NCBI RefSeq assembly: GCF_013466605.1
Contig: NZ_CP059162.1
Span: 2,852,001-2,916,000 of the forward strand
Direction of reading: 5' to 3'
Origin: Pseudomonas chlororaphis subsp. aurantiaca
GTDB taxonomy: Bacteria; Pseudomonadota; Gammaproteobacteria; Pseudomonadales; Pseudomonadaceae
Length of the DNA stretch: 64,000 bases
Made by a program: the position numbers and the translations under genes. Positions 28,646 through 38,100 of this stretch are shown here, in pieces (the first letter of the stretch is position 1; every line of letters begins with the position of its first letter). The notes below the pieces were generated by a model. That model searched no databases and had not been told where the DNA came from. It saw only the letters and a program-made list of their open reading frames with translations.

Positions 28646-28691
28646 AACGCCCTTTAATTTTTGCACATTGGTGCAAACTAGAAAGGGCGTT
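28646..28691. terminator. Nested hairpin between tccC units
   Basis: AACGCCCTTT and AAAGGGCGTT form a 10-bp perfect stem enclosing a second stem, TTTGCAC/GTGCAAA. It lies just past the stop of tccC unit 2 (minus strand). There is no strong T-run, so it may be a weak terminator or an RNA-stabilising structure. Confidence 0.45.
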
Positions 28692-28717
28692 CATTTCATT
28701 ATAGCCAAAGTGTCGGG

Positions 28718-31573
28718 CTATACCTTTCGGTATTTTGCATATTTGTCATAAAAAAAGTAGGTAATGTCGTACCGAAGGTCAGAAAATTTATCTTTCAACC
28801 ATTGCCACCAAGTTTTTGGTTTTGTTTCTCTGAAGTTATTATTAAAAGTTTCTCTGAAGTTATTATTAAAAATAATCTCCCTAAGAGCGGGGTCTTCAAG
28901 TGCCATGCGGTTTGCAAACTCCACCCCCGCAAGCCAAGAGTCTTTAAAGTAAAAATCTATAACACCGTAAACTAAATCCTGGTCCTCATCTGTAGCGTCA
29001 GAGGGTATATATAAAGCGCTCCGTTTCGTTATCTGATCAGCTGAGTTGCGCATGCCTTCCATCGTAAAAAAATCAGGGGGAAGTGCTCCTTGTTTGTTGA
29101 GTTTTTCTAATGTCTGCCATGCTGTTGGTCGATGGGAATCAAACATGACCTGTATCTTTTCAGTAAGTTTAAACTCACTGATATCGAGCCGTGCTCTCAC
29201 TCGGGGCATCAGATAATCTTCTCTTTTGGCGAGATGTTTTTCAATCATTATCTTCTGATCTTCGGTGAACGTTGAAACGCTCTTGGTCTCAGGGGGAAAG
29301 CCTTCGCCGCTGGCTTGTGCATTATTAATGAGCGGCTGTCTATCTGTTGCCCTAGACTTCGGACTTGCGCTGTTGCCACTTGGAACGTGTTGTTTTGATC
29401 GTCTATCCAGGCGTTTATTGATAGCGTGCGTAAAATTTTTGAACCCCCCCCTCTCTTTTGCTCTTTGTTTTTTAGCCTCCGATGAAGTATCGAGATTAGC
29501 CCCTTTAGCCCCTTTCATTAAACCCGCGACATCAAAGAAAGTAATGGGATTATTCCCCACCATGCAAAACAGATTCAGCCCATCCACGGTTCCCGCCGGA
29601 TCCGGATTCAACCAGCGCCCCAGCCACGGTGCGTAATAGCGGAAACCGTAGTAATAGAGTCCGGTGCCATCACGCTCCTTACCCGAATACCGAACAAACT
29701 TGTACCGGGTTTCCGTCTCATTGCGTGCCGACCACACCGCAGTACCGCCGAAGGGGAAGTATTCTTCCCAGGTCAGGATATCGGCCCGCTGGTCCAGCTC
29801 GATCAGAGAGGAGCCGATTTGATCGTCCAGGCTGTAGCGACACTGGTCGTTTTCGATCGCAGCCGGTTTGCCCTGTTCCCAATGCAACACCCGCAGCGAT
29901 TGACGGCCGGCCGCACCGGCATTGATCACCTGCAGCGCTTCGCTCACGCTCGGTTCGCCCACGTGTGGCTGGACGCGGGTCTGGCGCAGTTCCAGGCCGG
30001 GTAGGTAATACACTCGGGCCGTGCGAGTGGTGCCACTGGTTCGGGTGGTGGCGAGTTTACAGCTGCGCTGGCCCTGGCCGTCGTACCAGTATTGTTCGGT
30101 GTCATCATCGGGGTCACTGCGCACCACCTGGGTGCTGCGTTGCAACTGATTACGGCTGTTCCAGACCAGGGGTTGGCCGGCGTTTAGCTCACGCAGGTTG
30201 CCGCAGGCGTCGAAAAAGCTATCGACATCGCTGGGGGTTACCCCGAGGGTTTGCTGAACCGCGCGGTTGGAAGTGGGGGCCACCACCATCTGCTGGGTAT
30301 AGGGATGCAGCCCGACATGTCGGATCGTGGTCAGGTTGCTGCCGCGGTCGTAGGTATAAGTGCGGCTGTAATGGGTCAGCTCGCCGGTTTCCTGCCACAA
30401 CGGCACGATGGCCGGGGGCAGGGCCTGGGCCTGCTGGGTGGCATTGGCGTTCTCGCGGCCGGAGGCCTGACGCAGCTGGTACAGTGCGTCGTAGCTGTAC
30501 TGACTGGCTGCCTCGACCCGCTGGTTATGGCTGTAGCGGGTCGGTTCGGCGCCATCGCTGATGGATAGCAGGTTACCCACCGGGTCGTACTGATAGGTCA
30601 GGGCTTGCAGGAGCCGCGGGCGTCCCGTCAGTTCGGGACGGCTGGTGGTCAGGGCCGCCAGGCGTTGGGTCTGCGGTTCATATCCGTAATCGGTGACCAC
30701 CCCATTACCGGCTTCCTCGTGGAGCACCTGACCGGCGGCGCTGTAGTCGATGGTACGCAGCACAGCGTGCGCCGTGGTGTGTCCGAACAGTTGCAACTCG
30801 CTGCCCGCCAACTGGCCGGCGATATTCAGGCGCTGACGCTGTTGGTTGCCCTTGGCGTCGGCGCTATGGACTTGGATGCCCAGGGCATTGAAACCCCAGC
30901 GGCTGGTGTAGACCTCCGCGGTCAGGTCGGCGCTCCAACGTGCCGGATCGTCGCCCGACCAGTCGCTGTTGAGAACTTCGTCGCGCAGAAACTGCTGTTC
31001 GCTGGTCAGCAACTGGCCGGTAACGCTGTAGGACGGGGTAATCGTGAGTCCGGCGGGAGAATAGTGGCGTAGTAATTGCCGCCGACAGTTGGCGGCCGGG
31101 GCAGGCAGTTCTTCACCATAGAACCATCGCTCGCTGACCCGTTCCGGGTCATTGGCGACCTGTTCGTAGTAAGTCGTTGGGCGATGCAAGGAATCATAAG
31201 TACGGCGTTGTTGCTGGTCCCGGCTGTTGCGTTGCCAGACCGGTCCACCCTCGCAGTCGTACACCACCAGTAGCTCGCCGGCGTCCTGGCTGCGGGTTTT
31301 GAGGGGGCGGCCGGAGAGCGAATGCTGGAAGCGGAAGTTGGGTTGCACAGAGGCGTCAAGTTGCTGTTCGGCTAATAATCGTGGGTCGATGCTGCTGCTC
31401 AGCTGGCCTAGCACGGAATACGTCTGCTGGGTGATCAGTTCATCCAGTGGTCCTTCCACCTCGGTGCGGTTGTATTGCACGGTACGCACCACAAGCCCAC
31501 GGTTGTCGACCACTGCCAGGGTGGGGGTGCCCTGGCAGCGTTGGGCGGTGGATGCGTCGTTGATAGTGGACAT
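28718..31573 (-). CDS. tccC: TccC-type Tc component, unknown payload (array unit 2)
   Basis: A 951-residue TccC. ATG 31573 (MSTINDASTAQRC) is chosen because it aligns with the other copies and GAGG precedes it; an ATG at 31588 lacks a site. The RHS shell is slightly diverged in its first third and identical later. The payload after NNPIT begins FFDVAGLMKGAKGANLDTS, is rich in Lys/Arg near its start and ends with a Trp/Tyr-rich helix (TWWQWLKDKFSDLRYDITY). It contains a duplicated octapeptide, NNNFRETF. No catalytic motif is recognised. Confidence 0.85.
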   Translation of the reverse strand: MSTINDASTAQRCQGTPTLAVVDNRGLVVRTVQYNRTEVEGPLDELITQQTYSVLGQLSSSIDPRLLAEQQLDASVQPNFRFQHSLSGRPLKTRSQDAGELLVVYDCEGGPVWQRNSRDQQQRRTYDSLHRPTTYYEQVANDPERVSERWFYGEELPAPAANCRRQLLRHYSPAGLTITPSYSVTGQLLTSEQQFLRDEVLNSDWSGDDPARWSADLTAEVYTSRWGFNALGIQVHSADAKGNQQRQRLNIAGQLAGSELQLFGHTTAHAVLRTIDYSAAGQVLHEEAGNGVVTDYGYEPQTQRLAALTTSRPELTGRPRLLQALTYQYDPVGNLLSISDGAEPTRYSHNQRVEAASQYSYDALYQLRQASGRENANATQQAQALPPAIVPLWQETGELTHYSRTYTYDRGSNLTTIRHVGLHPYTQQMVVAPTSNRAVQQTLGVTPSDVDSFFDACGNLRELNAGQPLVWNSRNQLQRSTQVVRSDPDDDTEQYWYDGQGQRSCKLATTRTSGTTRTARVYYLPGLELRQTRVQPHVGEPSVSEALQVINAGAAGRQSLRVLHWEQGKPAAIENDQCRYSLDDQIGSSLIELDQRADILTWEEYFPFGGTAVWSARNETETRYKFVRYSGKERDGTGLYYYGFRYYAPWLGRWLNPDPAGTVDGLNLFCMVGNNPITFFDVAGLMKGAKGANLDTSSEAKKQRAKERGGFKNFTHAINKRLDRRSKQHVPSGNSASPKSRATDRQPLINNAQASGEGFPPETKSVSTFTEDQKIMIEKHLAKREDYLMPRVRARLDISEFKLTEKIQVMFDSHRPTAWQTLEKLNKQGALPPDFFTMEGMRNSADQITKRSALYIPSDATDEDQDLVYGVIDFYFKDSWLAGVEFANRMALEDPALREIIFNNNFRETFNNNFRETKPKTWWQWLKDKFSDLRYDITYFFYDKYAKYRKV
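28824..28871 (-). repeat. 24-bp tandem duplication in tccC unit 2 payload
   Basis: Two perfect adjacent 24-bp units (28824-28847 and 28848-28871) encode the repeated NNNFRET block near the payload end. The duplication keeps the frame and looks recent. Confidence 0.9.
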
Positions 31574-31677
31574 GATCACGCGCCTCATGCAGGGAGGGTA
31601 TATATTTCAACATCTTTCAAACCAGTGGACTGATTATTTAATTGGAGGAATCAGGACAGGCTGGCGAGTAAGTTTTT

Positions 31678-31705
31678 CTAAAACAGCACGCTGGGTGCTG
31701 TAAAA
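31678..31705 (-). terminator. Rho-independent-like terminator after tccC unit 1
   Basis: On the minus strand ACAGCAC-CCAGC-GTGCTGT is followed by TTTTAGAAAAA just after the stop of the tccC at 31708. It likely ends the tcA-tcB-tccC transcript, which would leave units 2 and 3 to their own promoters. Confidence 0.6.
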
Positions 31706-31707
31706 GG

Positions 31708-34524
31708 TTATCTGGGGATCTGATGTTTTTTGAAATTGACGCATGGAGATGTAAATTTAGTTTTTTGACCAACTAGCTTGAGACCCCTTCGATCAAATTT
31801 TTTCTTCATGGTGTATGTGGTCTCATAATGTCCTATTATTGTATGGCTGCCTTTTGTGTACTCTTGGAGTGGTGTCGATTTAGTGTATTTAATATCCATG
31901 ATGTTAGCAAGTTTGCTTCTTGAGCGCCTTGTTGTTATGTCTATTGTTACGCTTGTTTTTCTTTCTGCATCAGTTTTGAAGTTGTGCATATTCATCATTG
32001 TTTCTTCCTCTTTTTTTGCGAAATCTTCGATTTTGTAATTCACTACTTTTTCTTTGATATATTTTTTTTGGTCAGCGCTTAAATCAGCTTCTTTCATTTT
32101 TTTATCTATAAGTGCATCCTGCCGGGTTTTTTCTGAGGGGGAGGAAATTTCTATATTTTTAATGTTTAATGTGACGTAGTCGTTTTTTAAGTATGTATAA
32201 AAAAGTCCAGGTGGAGATTTTTGGGGTTTTGGCTTTTTGCTGGGTTTAGGTTCTGGATCGAGCCATGAAGATATGGTTGCGACTACTCTTCTTATAGCAT
32301 TTGTAACTAAGCGAACTACCCCCATAAAATATGCCTTAACTCTTTCCCTCGCACTGGATTCTATGGGTGGAATTGTACTCTCTGTTGTCAGATCATCGGC
32401 ATCGGGTTCCATGAGTGGAATTGTATCCTCTTCTGCCAGACCATCAGCATCCTGCCGAGTAATGGGATTATTCCCCACCATGCAAAACAGATTCAGTCCA
32501 TCCACCGTCCCCGCCGGATCCGGGTTCAACCAGCGCCCCAGCCACGGTGCGTAATAGCGGAAACCGTAGTAATAGAGTCCGGTGCCATCACGCTCCTTAC
32601 CCGAATACCGCACATACTTGTACCGGGTCTCGGTCTCATTGCGCGCCGACCACACCGCCGTACCGCCGAAGGGGAAGTATTCTTCCCAGGTCAGGATATC
32701 GGCCCGCTGGTCCAGCTCGATCAGAGAGGAGCCGATTTGATCGTCCAGGCTGTAGCGACACTGGTCGTTTTCGATCGCAGCCGGTTTGCCCTGTTCCCAA
32801 TGCAACACCCGCAGCGATTGACGGCCGGCCGCACCAGCATTGATCACCTGCAGCGCTTCGCTCACGCTCGGTTCGCCCACGTGTGGTTGCACGCGGGTCT
32901 GGCGCAGTTCCAGGCCGGGCAGGTAATACACTCGGGCCGTGTGGGTGGTGCCACTGGTTCGGGTGGTGGCGAGTTTACAACTGCGCTGGCCCTGGCCGTC
33001 GTACCAGTATTGTTCGGCGTCATCGTCGAGGCCACTGCGCACCACCTGGGTGCTGCGTTGCAACTGATTACGACTGTTCCAGGCCAGGGGTTGGCCGGCG
33101 TTTAGCTCACGTAGGTTGCCGCAGGCGTCGAAAAAGCTATCGACATCGCCGGGGGTTACCCCGAGGGTTTGCTGAACCGCGCGGTTGGAAGTGGGGGCCA
33201 CTACCATCTGCTGGGTATAGGGATGCAGTCCGACATGTCGGATCGTGGTCAGGTTGCTGCCGCGGTCATAAGTATAAGTGCGGCTGTAATGGGTCAGCTC
33301 GCCGGTTTCCTGCCACAACGGCACGATGGCCGGGGGCAGGGCCTGGGCCTGCTGGGTGGCATTGGCGTTCTCGCGGCCGGAGGCCTGACGCAGCTGGTAT
33401 AGTGCGTCGTAGCTGTACTGACTGGCTGCCTCGACCCGCTGGTTATGGCTGTAGCGGGTCGGTTCGGCGCCATCGCTGATGGATAGCAGGTTACCCACCG
33501 GGTCGTACTGATAGGTCAGGGCTTGCAGGAGCCGCGGGCGTCCCGTCAGTTCGGGACGGCTGGTGGTCAGGGCCGCCAGGCGTTGGGTCTGCGGTTCATA
33601 TCCGTAATCGGTGACCACCCCATTACCGGCTTCCTCGTGGAGCACCTGACCGGCGGCGCTGTAGTCGATGGTACGCAGCACAGCGTGCGCCGTGGTGTGT
33701 CCGAACAGTTGCAACTCGCTGCCCGCCAACTGGCCGGCGATATTCAGGCGCTGACGCTGTTGGTTGCCCTTGGCGTCGGCGCTATGGACTTGGATGCCCA
33801 GGGCATTGAACCCCCAGTGGCTGGTGTAGATCTGCACGGTCAGGTCGTCGTTCCAGCGTGCGGGATCGTCACCCGACCAGTCGCTGTTGAGGACTTCGTC
33901 GCGCAGGAACTGCTGCTCGCTGGTCAGCAGCTGGCCGATAACGCTATAGGACGGGGTGACAGAGAGCCCGGCGGGAGAATAATGGCGTAGCAGTTGCCCC
34001 CGACAATTGGCGGCCGGGACAGGCAGTTCTTCACCATAGAACCATCTCTCGCTGACCTGTTCCGGGTCATTGGCGGCCTGTTCGTAGTAAGTCGTTGGGC
34101 GATGCAAGGAATCATAAGTACGGCGTTGTTGCTGGTCCCGACTGTTGCGTTGCCAGACCGGTCCACCTTCGCAGTCGTACACCACCAGCAGCGCGCCGGC
34201 GTCCTGGCTGTGGGTTTTGAGGGGGCGCCCGGAGAGCGAATGCTGGTAGCGGAAGTTGGGCTGCACAGAGGCGTCAAGCTGCTGTTCGGCCAATAATCGA
34301 GGGTCGATACTACTGCTCGGGTGGCCTAGTACGGAATACGTCTGCTGGGTGATCAGTTCCTCCAGCGGTCCTTCCATCTCGGTGCGGTTGTACTGCACGG
34401 TACGCACCATAAGCCCGCGGTTGTCGACCACTGCCAGGGTGGGAGTGCCCTGGCAGCGTTGGGCGGTGGGCAGGTCCGGTTGAGTTGCTGAATCGCTTGG
34501 AGGAACAGCCGAATGACGGCTCAT
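31708..34524 (-). CDS. tccC: TccC of the intact Tc operon, unknown low-GC payload
   Basis: A 938-residue TccC translationally coupled to tcB by an ATGA overlap. The shell is nearly identical to 9886-11951. The payload starts after NNPIT with RQDADGLAEEDTIPLMEPDA and an amphipathic helix (VKAYFMGVVRLVTNAIRRVV). It continues as a strikingly AT-rich, Lys-rich ~200-residue domain (KTRQDALIDKKMKEADLSAD, YETTYTMKKKFDRRGLKLVG). No known toxin motif is recognised. The sharp change in base composition at the NNPIT junction argues that the payload was acquired separately. It is the most likely C subunit to be made at 1:1 with TcB. Confidence 0.88.
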   Translation of the reverse strand: MSRHSAVPPSDSATQPDLPTAQRCQGTPTLAVVDNRGLMVRTVQYNRTEMEGPLEELITQQTYSVLGHPSSSIDPRLLAEQQLDASVQPNFRYQHSLSGRPLKTHSQDAGALLVVYDCEGGPVWQRNSRDQQQRRTYDSLHRPTTYYEQAANDPEQVSERWFYGEELPVPAANCRGQLLRHYSPAGLSVTPSYSVIGQLLTSEQQFLRDEVLNSDWSGDDPARWNDDLTVQIYTSHWGFNALGIQVHSADAKGNQQRQRLNIAGQLAGSELQLFGHTTAHAVLRTIDYSAAGQVLHEEAGNGVVTDYGYEPQTQRLAALTTSRPELTGRPRLLQALTYQYDPVGNLLSISDGAEPTRYSHNQRVEAASQYSYDALYQLRQASGRENANATQQAQALPPAIVPLWQETGELTHYSRTYTYDRGSNLTTIRHVGLHPYTQQMVVAPTSNRAVQQTLGVTPGDVDSFFDACGNLRELNAGQPLAWNSRNQLQRSTQVVRSGLDDDAEQYWYDGQGQRSCKLATTRTSGTTHTARVYYLPGLELRQTRVQPHVGEPSVSEALQVINAGAAGRQSLRVLHWEQGKPAAIENDQCRYSLDDQIGSSLIELDQRADILTWEEYFPFGGTAVWSARNETETRYKYVRYSGKERDGTGLYYYGFRYYAPWLGRWLNPDPAGTVDGLNLFCMVGNNPITRQDADGLAEEDTIPLMEPDADDLTTESTIPPIESSARERVKAYFMGVVRLVTNAIRRVVATISSWLDPEPKPSKKPKPQKSPPGLFYTYLKNDYVTLNIKNIEISSPSEKTRQDALIDKKMKEADLSADQKKYIKEKVVNYKIEDFAKKEEETMMNMHNFKTDAERKTSVTIDITTRRSRSKLANIMDIKYTKSTPLQEYTKGSHTIIGHYETTYTMKKKFDRRGLKLVGQKTKFTSPCVNFKKHQIPR

Positions 34525-35134
34525 GATGTGAGTACCTCACCCAGGGTGTCATTCTCGTCTTCAGTAATCGTGAACCAAGGATAAAAACGTATCCGGCGCA
34601 AGTAGCCAAGCGCAGTCACCACCGCACATTCTCGCCCCAACGGATCGTAATAGTACGTATCGGCATAGCTCCATTCGCGCATCGCGGCGTCATTGATGTA
34701 TTGAGGCTGATCGAGGAAGTACGGTTGGTAGCGACGCACCGGCTGACCTTTATTCGAATAGTCCACGCGTCCGGATACAATCCAGCGATAGGCTGGCGTT
34801 GTATCCTCGACCAATGGCTGGCCAGTGCTATTCAGCACGAGCTGGCCATCTTGACCGGCGACGTAAGCCAAGCCAGGTTCGGTCTTTTGCTTGGTCTGTA
34901 GCTCACGACCAAAGCCATCGCTGTATGACAACCTTATCTGGATTTGCTGTTCTGGACTATCTGGGTACTGATCGGCGACCAGTACGGCGTTGCGCACGGG
35001 AGTCCGCGTTACAGACTGGAACAGTTCATATATCGAAGGCGGAATACCGTTAAGTTGCTGTGGGCCATACGCCCAGGAATGACCCCGCTGCAGTACGTGG
35101 CCTGTAGCTGTAATCACGTGCAATTGTTGAAGGG
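32459..35134 (-). repeat. Third copy of the tcB-end/tccC-shell repeat
   Basis: These 2676 bp match 9276-11951 in inverted orientation and the corresponding part of 57948-61140 in direct orientation. The copy covers the last ~205 codons of tcB and the tccC shell. Only this copy is attached to a full-length tcB, so it is likely the parent of the edge copies. Confidence 0.9.
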
Positions 35135-38100
35135 TCTGCCAGAGAACTATGGCTTCAGAAGGTGCTACGCAGACCGACAATTGCTCAACGGAAACCTGGC
35201 CCATCCAACTGTAGAGTTCATAGAGCGTCGTCGACGCCGCGTTTTGAAGCGCGCCAGCCGGGTCGGTTAATGCTTTGTCGATAGACATTAAGGCAAGCGC
35301 TTGTGTATCAAAGTCGCCCACGGGAGCAAATCCGACATTCACCGGCGTAATATCATCGGATGCAAGTTGCGTACCAAAGAAAGAGTTGGCGACCACTCGG
35401 CCTAATGCATCGAACAGCACTTGCTGTTGATTCTGGTTGGGGTCAGTGATTTGCCAAGGCGTCAAAAAGCGGTAGTCATACAAGGCTGAGGTTTGGTTAT
35501 CCAAGGCGTCGGTCACCGCAGTCACCACGCAACTGTGAGCATCATAAGTCAGCCGTTGAGGGCCGACGATCAAAGTGCTTTGCTGTGTTCGAGGAAGGCA
35601 AAATGGTAACCAGTCACCCGCCGTATCTACATAAGTTGTATAGGCGTGAGGTATGACCCAGATTGTGGCAGGTGGTGTGCCTGGTTCAGATAACACTATC
35701 GGCTGTTGCCTATAGCCAGCATTGCTCAGGGTCGTATTGAGGTCGAGGGTAGGAACGCCCTGATAAGCGAGCAATGCTTCGTCATCCAGCTCTGCTGTCT
35801 CGATGTGATGAACCAAAACCAATGGCGGTGGTGGTGTTCCGCCAGTCAGTGGTAGCGTGCCAGCCGAATTGAAGTAGTAAGTGATGTTTTGACCGGCAAA
35901 GTCCCGTACTTGACTGATCCCAAGCACGCCGTCAGGGCGGCGTAGTTCTTCATAATCAAGCCCTTGAGCGGTGGCGGGGTAACCCGTGTAGCCACCGGGA
36001 TTGGTAATGACGTTTTGCCGTTCCTGATAGGGAATTGCCAGGTGCCAGACTTGTGGGTTGTCCAAGTTGTAGATCGTTTGACGTGTTTCGATCAATCGTA
36101 ACGCTTGCTGGCTTGGATCGTAGCTGCTTTGCCACTGAATATCGGGAACAGTGTCAGGGTAGGGGTTGCTCGTTGGCCTAGGGCGACGGGCATAGTGAAT
36201 CTCCACATTCCAGAGCGGATTACCATACTGGTCCGTCTGCAGGAGAACGGTCTGATGGACCTGTGGGTCTGCTTCGATACGCTCATAGGTGGTCGTCAAC
36301 TGTTCCAGAGCCAGCGTGATGGTGGCGCAATAAGGATGAGCGGCAGAAGCGGGTTGCACCAGACGGACTTGGTACTGGTTGGTTTGAACGCTATACGGTA
36401 CCTGATCCTCAGGGCTGTTATCAGCGCCATAGACCTCCGTGCGCAATACACTACCTTTTAATGCCCGGAACAGTTGATAGCGAGTCTTATCATCTACGGG
36501 GCCAAGTGGATCGTCCCAACCGGTCACGGGATTGAAAACAGTGAAGCGCGATGCCCTCAGAGTGAATATGGCAGGGTCATCGTAGGGGGGAGCAACCAGG
36601 TTGAATTCAGTATTTTCCTGACCAGTGTGGTACCACGTTTTCGTCAACGCAGGTGCCGTGTTCTCTATATCCTGGGCGGTCGAAGCTGCAGTATTGCTCG
36701 TGTCGAGTTGCTGGACGAATCCAAAGCCGCGAAACTCACGATCGACTCCTGCATAAACACCGTTTCTATAGAGGTACTGTTGAGTCAACGTATTCCCGCT
36801 GATCTCGTCCAGGCTGAGCACACCCGAAAGCAGTGGCATGGCAAACGGCAGATGACAGACAGTGCCGGGGTTCGCTTGCTTTTCATCCAGCCACTCTTGC
36901 GCCGAGCTCCGGTAAGTCAGGGTTGTGGATGCCCCCAGATTATTATCGATTCGCTCCAGCAGATAAGGTTTGGTGCGTGAAAACGTGTAGCACCAATGTG
37001 AGGGAGTCATATGGGAGATGCTCAACACAAGGTTGGTGGTGCCGGTCCCATCCATATCGACAAAACTGACCTGGTCGAGTCTGTCGTAGCTAATACCTGG
37101 TGGCATTGGTAATACGAGTGGAGTTGTGTCGAAACCATTTCCTGATTTGTTCATGAATATCAGAAAACGATCGGACTCGGCATAAATCAAATCGGCAGCG
37201 CCGGAGCCATCAATATCCGCAAGAAATACCCGTGAGGGATCGAAGCTCGCCTGGTCAAAGTTCAGCGATGCCAGCATGAGGGGAAGGCCAAAATGCCCGC
37301 GACCTAAATTGGGCCAACACTCCAAGCTGTTATACCTGATGTAAACTAAATGAGACTGCCCGGAACCCAGTACATCGCTGAATGCCACGAGTGCTGCGGG
37401 ATCGTGACCGAATACCGGTAATTCGTTATCACTCATGTGGGCGACATTGACCGGGGGACTAAAGCCATCGGATCTACGGTTTGTATACAGGCGCACACTT
37501 TTAGGACCGATAAGCGCCAGATCGGACAGCCCTCCGCCCACCAAGTCCGCCAACTGCGCGGAGGGCTGCAGGAATTCGGCGGGAAAGGTCGGAAAAGGGA
37601 TAAATCGGGACCACCTACCGTCCGGATTCAGCGTGAAATATCCGCAGAGTCCCGGTTGGGTGACTATCCAGTCCAGGCGCCCATTACCAGTGAAGTCCAT
37701 TAGCATGCGATAGGCTGGGGTCAATGAGGGGACTACAGGCAAGGATTGCCAGGTACTGTAGGTAATGGCATCAGGGCTACCGGTTCCTCGCTGTGGGGAC
37801 TGATAGCGCCAGTCACCGAGAACCTGGTACAAAATGCCAGGTACTCCCTCCCCATAAAGATCGACGATCTGGTATTGAACCCCATTATTCCAGCCAGCAA
37901 ACGCGGGTAGGGCTTGGTACTCACTGGAGGAAAAGTCTTGATTGAATGGAGTGTAAGCCAGCTCAAGCGGAGGAATAGACTGTACGGCCCCGTTGGTTTC
38001 GTAAGCGAGGTTTTGGGCTGTAAGCAAGTGGCTGAGCCTAGGCGATTGTTCGTACTGCAAAAGCAGCCGACTCACCAAAGTGTTTGGTTCACCCAGCTCC

